A DNA stretch of 64,000 nt from FEN-1139 sp964396375 (GCA_964396375.1 CAYNEY010000022.1:28953-92952); one strand, 5' to 3'; shown: positions 25,877-35,555, numbered from the stretch's first letter. The notes: generated by a model from the letters alone, not told the origin. Program-made: numbers and translations.

Positions 25877-27058
25877 TCATCCCTTCGAGTCTGCTGCCAA
25901 CTGGCCGCAGGCAGCACCGATATCCGACCCCCCCGAGTAGCGCCGCACCACCGGAAAGCCCCCTTGCATCAGTCGATCGCGAAAACGCTCAAATTCCTGG
26001 CTGCTCGCTGGTTGGTAGGGGTCATCCTCGCCGATTGGGTTGTAGGTGACCAGACTGAGACGCGGCATACGCCCGATCCCATCGCCGAGGTGATGTATCA
26101 GGTTGATCAAGGCATGGGCCTCTTCGTCAGTGGTGTTGATGCCGGAGAGTAAGGTGATGGCGAGCATCGGGGCATAACCCGTGGTGCGAGAAAACTCGAT
26201 CACTTCCGGGAGCAGGCCCAGCAACGGATGCCGTCGCTCGAGGGGCATCAGTCGCGCACGGATCTCGCTGCGAGCGCTGCCAAGTGAAAGGCCGAGGCGG
26301 ACCCTGAAGCCAAAGCCGAGTAGCTCTCGGATTTTGCCAGTGAGACCCGCCGTGCACACGGTGATCCCGCGCTGATCCACCGCTTGACCTGCCGGGTGCG
26401 ACAGGACGGCGATCGCGGCGGCTACCTCGCGGAGGTTGGCGAGTGGCTCTCCCATACCCTGGAAGACCACGCTGCTCACGCGCTGCCCTGGCCCGAGCGT
26501 CTGGCGCACCACCCGCACTTGCTCCACCAGCTCCCATGCCAACAAGCTGCGTAGGCAGCCGGAGCGGGCTGTCCTGCAGAAGGTGCAACCCTGAGCGCAC
26601 CCAACTTGTGAGGAGACACAGACCCCGATTCTTCCTGGCTTCTCGAGCGGGATCTTGACTGTCTCAATCCTATGACCATCCTCAGCCACCAGCACGAACT
26701 TCTCGAAGGGATCGAGGGCCGAGTTCAGCCGCTGGGTGACTCTGAGCGCACCCACCCGCCCGAGGGTACCGAGGCCCTCGACCACGCGCCGCGAGACCTG
26801 CGGGGGGAGCTTGGCCGGAGGCGAGAGTTCGGAGAGCCCTCGCTGGTGAACCGAGGCCACGAGTCGCCGCAGCTGCCCAAGGTCGAGTCCAAGGCTTGCG
26901 TGAAGCTGCTCGGGGACGTGACCCTGAAGTGCATCAGCCACGCTGGCCTCGTAGCGGACGCTCGGCCCCTCGACAAGCGTCCCGTCAGTGCAACCGCCAG
27001 CTCTCGAGGAAAATGGCGCGCAGAACCCAGGAACAGCCCGAGGACCAAGGGCGCGCAT
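25877..27058 (-). CDS. radical SAM rRNA methyltransferase, RlmN/Cfr type
   Basis: Expected to methylate C2 of an adenosine in 23S rRNA and some tRNAs. The radical SAM triad CAQGCTFC binds a [4Fe-4S] cluster, and the conserved C-terminal Cys in DIGAACGQL and the second catalytic position in the region of VCTAG are present. GMGEPLANL is the family signature. The ATG at 27058 gives 393 residues, close to the usual length. Upstream in-frame codons at 27166 and 27247 would overlap the divergent hydrolase. The N-terminal accessory domain is more diverged than in standard RlmN, so this may be an RlmN-like paralogue. Confidence 0.88.
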   Translation of the reverse strand: MRALGPRAVPGFCAPFSSRAGGCTDGTLVEGPSVRYEASVADALQGHVPEQLHASLGLDLGQLRRLVASVHQRGLSELSPPAKLPPQVSRRVVEGLGTLGRVGALRVTQRLNSALDPFEKFVLVAEDGHRIETVKIPLEKPGRIGVCVSSQVGCAQGCTFCRTARSGCLRSLLAWELVEQVRVVRQTLGPGQRVSSVVFQGMGEPLANLREVAAAIAVLSHPAGQAVDQRGITVCTAGLTGKIRELLGFGFRVRLGLSLGSARSEIRARLMPLERRHPLLGLLPEVIEFSRTTGYAPMLAITLLSGINTTDEEAHALINLIHHLGDGIGRMPRLSLVTYNPIGEDDPYQPASSQEFERFRDRLMQGGFPVVRRYSGGSDIGAACGQLAADSKG

Positions 27059-27177
27059 GCCAGCGGGACTATGGGGAGCTTCGGCCCCGGTGTGGCCGAG
27101 CGCCGAACGACAGTGGCCGTTTTCGCCGATCCCCTCTACCGCAACTGGCCGATTGAATGCTACCATCGCGATATCCC

Positions 27178-27999
27178 ATGGGTTTTGGTCTGACCTTCTG
27201 GGGCGTGCGCGGCAGCATCGCTTGCCCCTCCGCCGACTACGTAGCATTCGGTGGCAACACGAGCTGCATCGAGTTGCACCTCGGCGAGCAGCGGGTGGTG
27301 TTGGATGCGGGAACGGGTCTCCGAGAACTCGGCAACCGATTCTCCAAGGAAGACGTGCGGCGAGCCTGTGTGCTGCTCACTCACACGCACTGGGATCACA
27401 TCAATGGTTTCCCGTTCTTCAAACCTGCCTATGCGCCGGGACGAAGCTTTCGGATCATGGCTGGGCATCTTGGCACCGGCCACGTCCGCGACGTCTTGGC
27501 TGGGCAGATGGCGGAGCCCACGTTTCCAGTGCCGATCGAGACCATGCGCGCCGAGCTAGTGTTCGAGGATTTCTCAGCTGGGGATGCCTTCTCGCTTGGG
27601 TCTGAGGTGTGGGTGCGTACCACCCCACTCAATCATCCGAACGGCGCGACGGGTTATCGTATCGAGCACGATGGTCGTGCCGTGTGCTACGTGACGGATA
27701 CCGAACATGTGATTGGTGCACCCGATCAGAACGTGCTCGGGCTGATCGAAGGCGCCGATCTGCTGATCTACGATTGCACCTACACGGATGAAGAGTTTCC
27801 AGCTCGTCAGGGTTGGGGGCATTCAACCTGGCAGGAGGCGGTGCGGCTCTGTCACCTCGCCCACGTGCAACGTTTGGCCATCTTCCACCACGACCCGGAA
27901 CATGATGATGCGGTGATGCTCCGCATCGAGGAAGAGGCGCGCGCGGTTTGGTCGGGGGCGTTTTGTGCTCGCGAGCACAGTACGTTGACCATCGGCTGA
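27178..27999 (+). CDS. metallo-beta-lactamase-fold hydrolase
   Basis: Binuclear zinc hydrolase of 273 residues. THTHWDHINGFPFF is the HxHxDH metal motif (about residues 67-80), and later ligands appear in LNHPNGATGYRIE, DTEH and HHDPEHDD. The start FWGVRGSI..P....FGGNTSC is typical of the PhnP/cyclic phosphodiesterase-like and CheY-linked MBL groups. ATG 27178 gives the family N-terminus. It is divergent from the RlmN-type gene and convergent with the Hsp70 operon. Confidence 0.9.
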   Translation: MGFGLTFWGVRGSIACPSADYVAFGGNTSCIELHLGEQRVVLDAGTGLRELGNRFSKEDVRRACVLLTHTHWDHINGFPFFKPAYAPGRSFRIMAGHLGTGHVRDVLAGQMAEPTFPVPIETMRAELVFEDFSAGDAFSLGSEVWVRTTPLNHPNGATGYRIEHDGRAVCYVTDTEHVIGAPDQNVLGLIEGADLLIYDCTYTDEEFPARQGWGHSTWQEAVRLCHLAHVQRLAIFHHDPEHDDAVMLRIEEEARAVWSGAFCAREHSTLTIG

Positions 28000-28010
28000 C
28001 TCAAGTCTGG

Positions 28011-30734
28011 TCACGCGTCGGAAACGACCCAGGTCAGCCCCACCGGCAACTCCTCACCCAGAGCTTCGGTGCGATCGATCTCGTCGAGCTCCACGAGCTC
28101 CGTGAGCGGCGTGACGAAGCGTTGGGGAGCCCCCAGCGCCGTGAGGCGTGTGATGATCTCGTGGCGCATCGGCGAAGCTATGTCGCGGGTCCGGTCACCG
28201 GTCAACCTGGCCAGGCGACACATGCTCTCAGCAGCCGTTGGCCACTCCTCCCAATGCTCTCGTAGCAGGTGCGACAGCCACGACTCCACGACCCGAACGC
28301 TGATCACGCGATCCACATGTCCGAAGAGAGGTGCGCGTGCCCCCAGCCTTGCGAGCGCCGACCACAAGGAGGGATCGGGTCGCGCGAAGGAGCGATCGAG
28401 CAGCCACTCGCCCAGCTTGGTGCGAAGCTCGGTCGGCGCGCGTTCCAGCGCGCACAGACAGTCGAGGAGTTCAGGCTCGGCCATGGGCGTCGGGGAGAGA
28501 GGACGGCGCCCACGCTCCGTCAGCGGAGCGAACACCCGCATGTATCGCTCGAAGAACTGGCTTTGGAACGGCTCGGAGAGTCCAGGGGCGATGCGTCGCG
28601 TGGCGATGAAGAGCTGTTGCCAGTTCCTGATCTGCGAGGGATGATTGGGTGGGCTGAGAAGGACACCGTGCAGATGCTCGGTGCGTGTGCGATCGAGCGG
28701 ATGCCCGAAGCCCGGACGTAGGCAGAAGCCCACCAACATATAGTAGGCTCGCTCGTGCTCGGGGCTGCGCTGTCGTGCCTTGTGCTTCGGCGCCACGAAG
28801 TCTGCGATCCGGCGCAGATTCGACAGCGACCAGCTGGTTCGTGCGCCGAGCAGTCGCTCCAAGCTGCGGACCAAGTCTTTGGCTTCACGGCTCAGAACGT
28901 CGCTCCGAGCTCGCCCGAAGACGCGGTCGAGTGTCGTGTCGACCTCGGCCAGACACCCCAACGCGGCCGATGATTGGCTCTCAGACTTGGATGACTGAGG
29001 TGACTGCGAGGGTCCGGTTGCTTGGCGGAGCTCAAAGACGAGATTGAAACGCTGACTCCGATCCAGAGTCACACAGGAGAGTTCGAGGGTGCCGACCGCC
29101 GACAAACGGCCCTCGAGCACTACCGGTACTTGGTCCCGAGTATCTCCTTTGGCCTCAAACTCAGCGGTGATCGGCGGAAGGAGTTCGAAGTCAGGGTCGA
29201 GCTCCACCAGCTGACCTGGAGCGTGCAGCGCGCCGCGTTCGGTTGCGTAGAGTTCGAAGCGCACCATGCCGCCGACTCGGAGCGCGAGAGGGAGATTCGC
29301 GGCGCGCGTCAGCTCTTCTTCACGGGTTCCACGGGGAACCACGCACACGAGTGAACGCCCTTCTTGCCGTTCGAGAGCGACGTAATAGCCATGCGCTGAT
29401 CCGCCGCCGATCCGCGGTCCCCGACCGAGCAGCGAGCGGGCATAGACCACCGCACCGCGGGCCACGGCCAAGTCGGGATGCGGCTGTGCCAGCAGAGTGA
29501 CTTGTGACTCGGCAAGGCGCGGAATCGCCTGCAACAGGCGCTCGATCAGGCAAGGTGCTGCGAAGATCCCACCGTTGACCAGGACTCCATCAAGCATCGT
29601 GTCGGCTTCGAGATGACGTGCCAGAAATGCGTCCACATGACGGGTGATGGCCGGATCGCTCTCGTAGGGCAGGCCGAATCCGATCAGCGCAGAGCGCGGA
29701 CGCGCTGGTGGGGTGGTGTGCTCGAGAAAGGGAAAGAATCCGTCGAGCACAAGCTCGTCGATGTCGCTCTGGAGCAGCTCGGCGCGGGCGACGCGGCCGA
29801 CCAGCGTACTCCCCGGCAACGCGATGCTGAGCGGAAAGCTGGTGGCACTTCGATCGGAGAGGAGCCGCTCACGTCCGAGGCGACAGCCGCCCAGTAGCCG
29901 ACTGAAGCTGCCCGGATCGAGGTGCTGACCAGACGCGACCAGGCGTTGCTCGACGCGGTGAGCCAACGCCAGATCCATGTTATCTCCGCCCAACAGCAGA
30001 TGCTTTCCGACCGCGATCCGATCGATGGTCAACTGCCGGTCGGAGTCGCGACGCGCACGCAAGAGAGACAGGTCAGTGGTCCCTCCTCCCACGTCGATCA
30101 CCAGCAGCGTGAGCGTTCGCGAACGCTCCTTCAGCAACCGCTCGAGTTCTCCCGAACCCTCGCGATCCAGGTAGTCATAGAACGCTGCTTGAGGCTCTTC
30201 GAGCAGTCGCACGCTGAGTTGGGCGCGCTCAGCGGCCTCGACCGTGAGCTGTCGTGCTACTGGATCGAAGGAGGCTGGGACCGTGAGTACGATCGGCTGT
30301 TCTGACCAAACCACCTCTGGGTGCTGCTCCGCGAAATCCTGGGTGAGGTGGCGAAGGACACGCGTAGCGGCTTCCACCGGCGAGAGACGTGGTGATGCCT
30401 CGTCGCCATCGATGGGCAGGACCGGTGCGCGCCGATCGATGCGCGGATGGCAGAGCCAGCTCTTGTGGCTGATCACTGCACGTCCTTGGGACTCGTGGGC
30501 CCGGGTGAGCGCGAAGTCCCCCACCACCCAATCTGTCGACTGTGCTAGTTCCCCAGCCAGTGGTGCGTAAAGCGCGCTTGGCAAGACCGGCCTGGTGCTG
30601 CGGCGCGCGGCGTCGGAGAGCCTTCTCGACCAAAAGATCTGGGCGCCCTGGTCTTGATCGATCGGCGCGTAAGCCAGCGCACTGTTGCTGGTTCCGAGGT
30701 CGATGCCAATCAAGTAAGAGGGATGCGCGGTCAC
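28011..30734 (-). CDS. Hsp70-like chaperone with C-terminal DUF3731-type extension
   Basis: ATPase chaperone of 907 residues. The actin-like domain shows phosphate 1 GIDLGTSNSALAY (residues 9-21), phosphate 2 VIDVGGGTTDLSLL (about residue 210) and an adenosine motif in LVNGGIFAAP (about 385). A beta-type substrate domain follows, then about 280 residues of helical sequence (LSNLRRIADF, AYYMLVGFCLRPGFG) that match my recollection of DUF3731. GTG 30734 overlaps the stop of the upstream Hsp70 gene as GTGA; a much longer open frame upstream lies inside that gene and is rejected. It is the last gene of the trio. Confidence 0.88.
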   Translation of the reverse strand: MTAHPSYLIGIDLGTSNSALAYAPIDQDQGAQIFWSRRLSDAARRSTRPVLPSALYAPLAGELAQSTDWVVGDFALTRAHESQGRAVISHKSWLCHPRIDRRAPVLPIDGDEASPRLSPVEAATRVLRHLTQDFAEQHPEVVWSEQPIVLTVPASFDPVARQLTVEAAERAQLSVRLLEEPQAAFYDYLDREGSGELERLLKERSRTLTLLVIDVGGGTTDLSLLRARRDSDRQLTIDRIAVGKHLLLGGDNMDLALAHRVEQRLVASGQHLDPGSFSRLLGGCRLGRERLLSDRSATSFPLSIALPGSTLVGRVARAELLQSDIDELVLDGFFPFLEHTTPPARPRSALIGFGLPYESDPAITRHVDAFLARHLEADTMLDGVLVNGGIFAAPCLIERLLQAIPRLAESQVTLLAQPHPDLAVARGAVVYARSLLGRGPRIGGGSAHGYYVALERQEGRSLVCVVPRGTREEELTRAANLPLALRVGGMVRFELYATERGALHAPGQLVELDPDFELLPPITAEFEAKGDTRDQVPVVLEGRLSAVGTLELSCVTLDRSQRFNLVFELRQATGPSQSPQSSKSESQSSAALGCLAEVDTTLDRVFGRARSDVLSREAKDLVRSLERLLGARTSWSLSNLRRIADFVAPKHKARQRSPEHERAYYMLVGFCLRPGFGHPLDRTRTEHLHGVLLSPPNHPSQIRNWQQLFIATRRIAPGLSEPFQSQFFERYMRVFAPLTERGRRPLSPTPMAEPELLDCLCALERAPTELRTKLGEWLLDRSFARPDPSLWSALARLGARAPLFGHVDRVISVRVVESWLSHLLREHWEEWPTAAESMCRLARLTGDRTRDIASPMRHEIITRLTALGAPQRFVTPLTELVELDEIDRTEALGEELPVGLTWVVSDA

Positions 30735-32569
30735 GGCTGTGGCGTCCCGGACTCGCTCCGCACCGAGAGCTCTACCTTCCACTTCTCGCCAGCGATCGCG
30801 GGTTCGAGTGGCACGGCCTCCAGCTCCAAGGTGCCAATGTTGGTGACCCGCGCGCGCAGCAGAACTGGGACGATGTCTCCTTCTGGCCGCCCTTCCGCGG
30901 GCAGTGTTACTTCGATCGGGGAGAGCTCTTCGAGACCAGCGGCGAGGGCGTCGTCGAGCACATGCCCCGCCGGGTCCTCTCGGCGTGTGGTCGAGCCGAA
31001 GAAACGGAAGTTGACGGTCTCTCCGACTACGATCCCGACCGAGCTCGCTTGGAGTTCCACCTCCGTACCCTCCTGCATCTCGAAGGGGGCGACGCAGAGC
31101 GCGCTCGGTGGTGGTTCGAAACCGGGGACAGCGGGCAGAGGGCTTTCTATGCCGACATAGTACGCGCGGGCCGTCCCTCCCCGGATTCGAAGCCCGTGTC
31201 CTTGTTCCACCAGGCCGAAGTATGCGGCGCCCTGCGCGACTGCCAGATCGAGATCCTCGCCAGGCAAGAGGCTTGCAGGCGCAGCACCCTCCGCGCGCAG
31301 CCACCCGTCGAGGACCGAGCGCAGCCGCTCGGTGAATACCGGACTCTTCAACACTCCGCCATTGAGCAGCAGCTTGGTGGGAGTAAGCAAGGAGCGCCTC
31401 GCCTCCTCGCTTGAAGTGGTCTCGAGTGCCCCGGCCTGACGACGCAGGAAGGCTGCGAGGTGTCGAGTGATGCCTGGATCGGCGGCGTAGGGCAACCCGA
31501 TTCGGGTGAGCGCAGAGCGGGTGCGAATGGCTGGGGTAGCGTTGGAGGGAACCTCAGGGAAGTAGCCATCGACCAACAATCCAAGGACCAACTCGCGTTC
31601 GAGCTCGGCTCGCAGGGTTTGTCCAAATAGCTGAGAGCCGCGTCCAGCTGCCGCCACATGTACGCGGCTCTGCGTAGGATCGGAGAGCAATTGCTCTTTG
31701 CCACGTCGTGCCGCATAAACGAGCGACTGGAGCTGCCAGGCATCCAGCTGATGCCCCTCCGCTTCGAGCTGTTTTTTGAGCTGAAGACCCAGCAAGAGAT
31801 CCATGTTATCGCCGCCGAGCAGGATATGATCCCCGACTGCGATCCGCGACAGCGCGAGGCAGCCCTCCTGCTCAGTGACGGAGATCGCGGAGAAGTCGGT
31901 GGTGCCTCCTCCCACGTCGATCACCAGCACCACATCTCCTGGTTTGAGGTACTCGCTGAAGCGTGAACCCAGCTTCGAAAGCCAGGCGTACAGAGCAGCC
32001 TGCGGTTCCTCGAGGAGCGTGAGCTCCGAGAGCCCGGCGGCGAGCGCTGCTTCCACCGTCAGGTCGCGCGCCGCCGCATCGAAGGAGGCGGGAACCGTCA
32101 GAGTCACGGGGAGTTCTTCGAGTCGACCCAGCCGCTCACCAAACGGGCTGTGGTTGAAGCTCTCCACCACATGCTCCAGGATGCGGAATGTGGCTTCCAC
32201 GGGGGAGATCTTCTCGAGATCATCGCTCGCGGTCAGCGGTAGGAGATTGGAGCGACGATCCACGCTGGGGTGAACCAGCCAGCTCTTCGCGCTCGATACG
32301 ACCCGGCCGGGAGTCTCGGCGCCACGGCGCTCGGCGAATCTCCCCACCGCGAAGCGGCGGCTCGCATCCCAGGGGAGGGCAAGGGGTGGTTCGGTGTCGT
32401 GACCGAAGTAGACACAGCTGGGTAACAGGGGATGCGACTCGAGGCTGTCTGGTCCCGCTAGCTGCGCCAACGGCACGACTTGGTTCGTGATCACACCTTG
32501 GTGTTCGGTCGCCACGCAAAGGGCGGTGTGGGTGGTTCCGAGATCGATGCCGACGGCGATGCTGCTCAC
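30731..32569 (-). CDS. Hsp70-like chaperone
   Basis: ATPase chaperone of 612 residues. Phosphate 1 is GIDLGTTHTALCV (residues 7-19), phosphate 2 VIDVGGGTTDFSAI (about residue 216), adenosine motif LLNGGVLKSP (about 398), then a beta-rich substrate-binding region. The alpha lid is short or absent, and there is no DnaK-type C-terminal EEVD-like tail. The GTG start overlaps the DUF2760 stop (GTGA) and its own stop overlaps the next Hsp70 start, so all three are coupled. DnaJ and GrpE partners are not in the window. Confidence 0.92.
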   Translation of the reverse strand: MSSIAVGIDLGTTHTALCVATEHQGVITNQVVPLAQLAGPDSLESHPLLPSCVYFGHDTEPPLALPWDASRRFAVGRFAERRGAETPGRVVSSAKSWLVHPSVDRRSNLLPLTASDDLEKISPVEATFRILEHVVESFNHSPFGERLGRLEELPVTLTVPASFDAAARDLTVEAALAAGLSELTLLEEPQAALYAWLSKLGSRFSEYLKPGDVVLVIDVGGGTTDFSAISVTEQEGCLALSRIAVGDHILLGGDNMDLLLGLQLKKQLEAEGHQLDAWQLQSLVYAARRGKEQLLSDPTQSRVHVAAAGRGSQLFGQTLRAELERELVLGLLVDGYFPEVPSNATPAIRTRSALTRIGLPYAADPGITRHLAAFLRRQAGALETTSSEEARRSLLTPTKLLLNGGVLKSPVFTERLRSVLDGWLRAEGAAPASLLPGEDLDLAVAQGAAYFGLVEQGHGLRIRGGTARAYYVGIESPLPAVPGFEPPPSALCVAPFEMQEGTEVELQASSVGIVVGETVNFRFFGSTTRREDPAGHVLDDALAAGLEELSPIEVTLPAEGRPEGDIVPVLLRARVTNIGTLELEAVPLEPAIAGEKWKVELSVRSESGTPQP

Positions 32570-33102
32570 AGTTCTACCTCGGCTGGGGCGATGACACGGA
32601 GCGCATCCCGGTCCAAGCACTCCTCGAGTTCGAATCGAGTCACCCGCCAGCCGGCATGACGGAGGACCCCCGAATACGGCGGTGTGCTCGGTACCGCACC
32701 GAGCAGCTTGTGAGCGCGGCCATCAAAGCCTGTCTCGAGCGTGATCCGCGTGCCCTCCGACTCCTCGCGGATCTTCTCCCACGTCGCGATCCGCTGCAGG
32801 GTGCGCCGTACCCCCTCGTGCACCACCCGGGCGGCAGCTCCTACTTCCACATCCGAGAAACCGGTTACGTCCTGTTGGGCGAAATCCACCAGTCTGCCTT
32901 CGCGCTGCAGGATCCGCAGCAACTGGAGCGCGCCGGTGGGGTCGGGGGCAGCTTCTTTGGCTTTTGGAGGAGGAGAGGGGATCGTGGAGGGGGGGGGGCC
33001 GAGCAGGTGCTTCTCCGCCCAACCCGGCGAGAACAGGGCACGAAAGAAGCTCGACCATGCCAGGCCGAGGCGGCGACCGAATGTGAGAGGGGAGTCAGGC
33101 AC
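32566..33102 (-). CDS. DUF2760 family protein
   Basis: Protein of 178 residues. The N-terminus FGRRLGLAWSSFFRALFSPGWAE and the later ALQLLRILQREGRLVDFAQQDV are hallmarks of DUF2760. A Pro/Lys-rich linker at about residues 36-55 connects the two parts. It starts with GTG and heads an operon with two Hsp70-like chaperones, an arrangement also known elsewhere in proteobacteria. The function of DUF2760 is not established; the context suggests a partner or cochaperone. Confidence 0.85.
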   Translation of the reverse strand: MPDSPLTFGRRLGLAWSSFFRALFSPGWAEKHLLGPPPSTIPSPPPKAKEAAPDPTGALQLLRILQREGRLVDFAQQDVTGFSDVEVGAAARVVHEGVRRTLQRIATWEKIREESEGTRITLETGFDGRAHKLLGAVPSTPPYSGVLRHAGWRVTRFELEECLDRDALRVIAPAEVEL

Positions 33103-33139
33103 GACGCGGCCAGTCTAGCCAGAGTAGACTGGCTCGGCC

Positions 33140-33940
33140 ATGCCTTGTTCCCTCGCGAAAATCTGCACGATCCTGGAGGAGTTGGCCCCCCTTGGGCTGG
33201 CGGAGTCCTGGGACAATCCGGGCCTGTTGGTCGAACCTGGCTCCGATGTCCAGATCAGCCGCGTGCTGCTCACGATCGACCTCACCGCCGAGGTGTTGAA
33301 GGAAGCGGTCAACGAGCGAGCCGAGCTCATAGTCGCCTATCATCCGCTGACCTTGAAGGGTCTGCGACGCTTGCGGGCTTCGGAGCCCGAAGAGCGCATC
33401 TGGCTCGAGTTGGTGCGCGCCAAGATCGCCGTGTACTCGCCGCACACCGCGCTCGATGCCACGCCAGGCGGGATGAACGACTGGCTCGCGGAAGCGCTTG
33501 GGCCCGGTGACAAGGTGCCGATCGTGCCTGCGGTGGGTCGTCCCGACGCAGGGATGGGACGCCGGGTGTTACTTGAAACACCGCTCTCCCTCGATGAGGC
33601 CAAGGAGAGGATCCGTGCCCACCTCGGGCTTCTGTGGCTGCGTCTCGCCTTCGGGTCTTCTGTCTCACCTTCGTCGATGATCCGCTCGTGGGGTGTCTGC
33701 GCCGGGGCGGGCGGCAGCGTTTTTCAACACCTCGGTGACGTGGATCTCTGTCTCACCGGCGAGATGCGCCACCATGAAGTTCTGGCGCGGGTGGCGCGGG
33801 GGACCAGCGTGATCCTGACCGATCATACGAACACCGAGCGTGGCTATCTGCCCCGATGGTGCGAGGTCCTACGCGCGCGCATCCCCGAGATCGAGTTCTT
33901 CACCTCCACCCGTGACAAGGATCCGCTCAGCGTCCTGTGA
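33140..33940 (+). CDS. NIF3-like dinuclear metal protein
   Basis: Toroid-forming metal protein of 266 residues (NIF3/YbgI/DUF34 family). Metal ligands are visible in AYHPLTLKG, SPHTALDATPGGMNDWL and, near the C-terminus, LTDHTNTE. CLTGEMRHHEVL is the usual helix before the last ligand. Some members are annotated GTP cyclohydrolase I type 2, which is poorly supported. It is divergent from the DUF2760 operon and convergent with the NAD kinase gene. Confidence 0.92.
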   Translation: MPCSLAKICTILEELAPLGLAESWDNPGLLVEPGSDVQISRVLLTIDLTAEVLKEAVNERAELIVAYHPLTLKGLRRLRASEPEERIWLELVRAKIAVYSPHTALDATPGGMNDWLAEALGPGDKVPIVPAVGRPDAGMGRRVLLETPLSLDEAKERIRAHLGLLWLRLAFGSSVSPSSMIRSWGVCAGAGGSVFQHLGDVDLCLTGEMRHHEVLARVARGTSVILTDHTNTERGYLPRWCEVLRARIPEIEFFTSTRDKDPLSVL

Positions 33941-33960
33941 CGTGAGGTTGGCTGGGTTGC

Positions 33961-34869
33961 TCAAGCCTGGTGGGGGAGCTTCTTGCGTCGGATCCCCAGC
34001 ACTGCGAGTGGCTCGTCGGAGGCAGAGAATTCCAGTACGTCACCCAGGTGCACCTTGATGCAGCGATACGGCCCATCCAGAAACACCATCGCCTCGTCGG
34101 TTTTGCTCTTCACGGTCAAGCGGCTGCCCAAGGGGATGAACCCACGGCGGCGGATGGTGGAGCGCACCGTCGGAGGGGTATATGGTTCGCGCACCACATA
34201 CTCGAGCTTTCGAGATCCGAGAGGGAGCACGAGGCCGCCTGCGGAACGCAGGGCACCGGTTGACCCTGCCGCCGTACCGATCCACAGTCCGCTCGAGCGT
34301 TGCTCTTCCATTCCCAGTTCGTCGAAGAGGATGTACCTCGATACCGCCGCCGGGATGCGGTGCGTGAAGAGCGCCTCGTTGAGCACCCGCGCCGAGCGCA
34401 CACGACCGTTCTGAATCACCTGCATGCGCAGCAGGCGCATCTCGGCGAGTGAGCCACTGAGCGCTTCTTCGAGCATCATCCGAAGGTTGTCGGGACGCGC
34501 AGCGCAGAAATTCCCAACGCTGTGTTCCGGAGAGGAGTTCACTCCCAGCACTGGTTGCCCACCCACATGATGAGAGGCGGCCAAGAGCGTGCCATCTCCA
34601 CCGACGGTCACCACCAGGGTGGCGCGCCGCGGATCGAAGGCTGCGTGTGGTTTTCTGATTGCGACCACCTCCGCCCCCAGCTTCTCGAGGATCGTCACGA
34701 CCCGTTCATGGGTGCGCCGATGGAGCGTGTCGGCGCGGCGCCAACGCGCCACCACCATGTCACGGTCGCGGAGCAGCTGAAGCGCGCGTGGATCAGGACG
34801 ATCGACCACATGTTTCTGATACTGCGAGTGTTTGGCCGCGACATACACCAAAGGGCGGATCGTGATCAT
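33961..34869 (-). CDS. nadK: NAD kinase
   Basis: Phosphorylates NAD to NADP; 302 residues. VVTVGGDGTLLAA carries the GGDG catalytic motif (about residues 90-102), and VLGVNSSPEHSVGNF and LNEALFTH (NE motif) follow. GTAAGSTGALRSAGG corresponds to the TPTGST-AYxxSAGG block, with two substitutions in the nucleotide loop. The substitutions and the SSPEHSVG variant place it in a divergent branch. Start ATG overlaps the stop of the Nudix gene as ATGA. Confidence 0.85.
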   Translation of the reverse strand: MITIRPLVYVAAKHSQYQKHVVDRPDPRALQLLRDRDMVVARWRRADTLHRRTHERVVTILEKLGAEVVAIRKPHAAFDPRRATLVVTVGGDGTLLAASHHVGGQPVLGVNSSPEHSVGNFCAARPDNLRMMLEEALSGSLAEMRLLRMQVIQNGRVRSARVLNEALFTHRIPAAVSRYILFDELGMEEQRSSGLWIGTAAGSTGALRSAGGLVLPLGSRKLEYVVREPYTPPTVRSTIRRRGFIPLGSRLTVKSKTDEAMVFLDGPYRCIKVHLGDVLEFSASDEPLAVLGIRRKKLPHQA

Positions 34870-35555
34870 CGGGACTCCACCAGTCGCTCAGCCAAGCGAC
34901 GAAGTCCAAGCTCGGTCTTGCCATCCCCAATTTCACCGGTCCGACAAGCGCGAAGGCCATCGCTGAGCGAAACCGCGATCACCGCACCCAAGGCTTCGAC
35001 GGGAGAACCATCCAGAAGCGGACTCGATTGTCGCGTCGGATCCACCATCACGGCGAAGTAATAGTGACGCTCGGCGATCACTCCAGGCGAGGGGTAGACA
35101 CTTGGCCCAAGCTCCTCGAAGCGTTGTCTGTGGACCACGAAGCCCAGCTCTTCGGAGAGCTCGCGGCGAGCACACTCGGTCAAGCCATCCGCTGAGTACT
35201 CACCGGATTCGACCAGACCTGCGGGCAACTCCCAAAGACCGTCGGAGGTGACGTAGCGCGGGTCCGGATAACTGGAGGGTGGGCGCAGAAGGACGGGTGG
35301 TCGCGGCGCGCTCCTTAGGTAAACCATCGGCTGGCCCAGTGCGTCGAGGTAGTAGGCCGCGATCACCACCGCGTCGATGCGGCTTCTCCAGATTTCGTCA
35401 TACACGAAGCCTCGACTCTCGACGCCGGAGGAACCCGAGGCCACCATCTTCCGTCGTACGAGCCTTGTGAAGCCCGGGGGTTGGAGCGGAGAGAGGTCCT
35501 CGAGGACGCGTAGCGTCACCGGAGGTGGCGGGGGGAGGATCCTCGAAGCCAGCAT
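34866..35555 (-). CDS. Nudix hydrolase
   Basis: Nudix-fold pyrophosphatase of 229 residues. The Nudix helix is recognisable in GLVESGE...CARRELSEELGF but has about four extra residues between the first Glu and the REL motif compared with the G-x5-E-x7-RE-U-x-EE-x-G-U consensus. LWELPAGLVE resembles ADP-ribose pyrophosphatases. Overlap with nadK suggests a role in nicotinamide nucleotide turnover, such as cleaving ADP-ribose or NADH; this is inferred from context. Confidence 0.85.
   Translation of the reverse strand: MLASRILPPPPPVTLRVLEDLSPLQPPGFTRLVRRKMVASGSSGVESRGFVYDEIWRSRIDAVVIAAYYLDALGQPMVYLRSAPRPPVLLRPPSSYPDPRYVTSDGLWELPAGLVESGEYSADGLTECARRELSEELGFVVHRQRFEELGPSVYPSPGVIAERHYYFAVMVDPTRQSSPLLDGSPVEALGAVIAVSLSDGLRACRTGEIGDGKTELGLRRLAERLVESR

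Noticed and set aside
30735..31304. N-terminal extension of the second Hsp70 to 1097 codons
   Set aside because: The extra 190 codons lie inside the upstream Hsp70 gene in another frame, and GTG 30734 gives the standard Hsp70 start and a coupled overlap.
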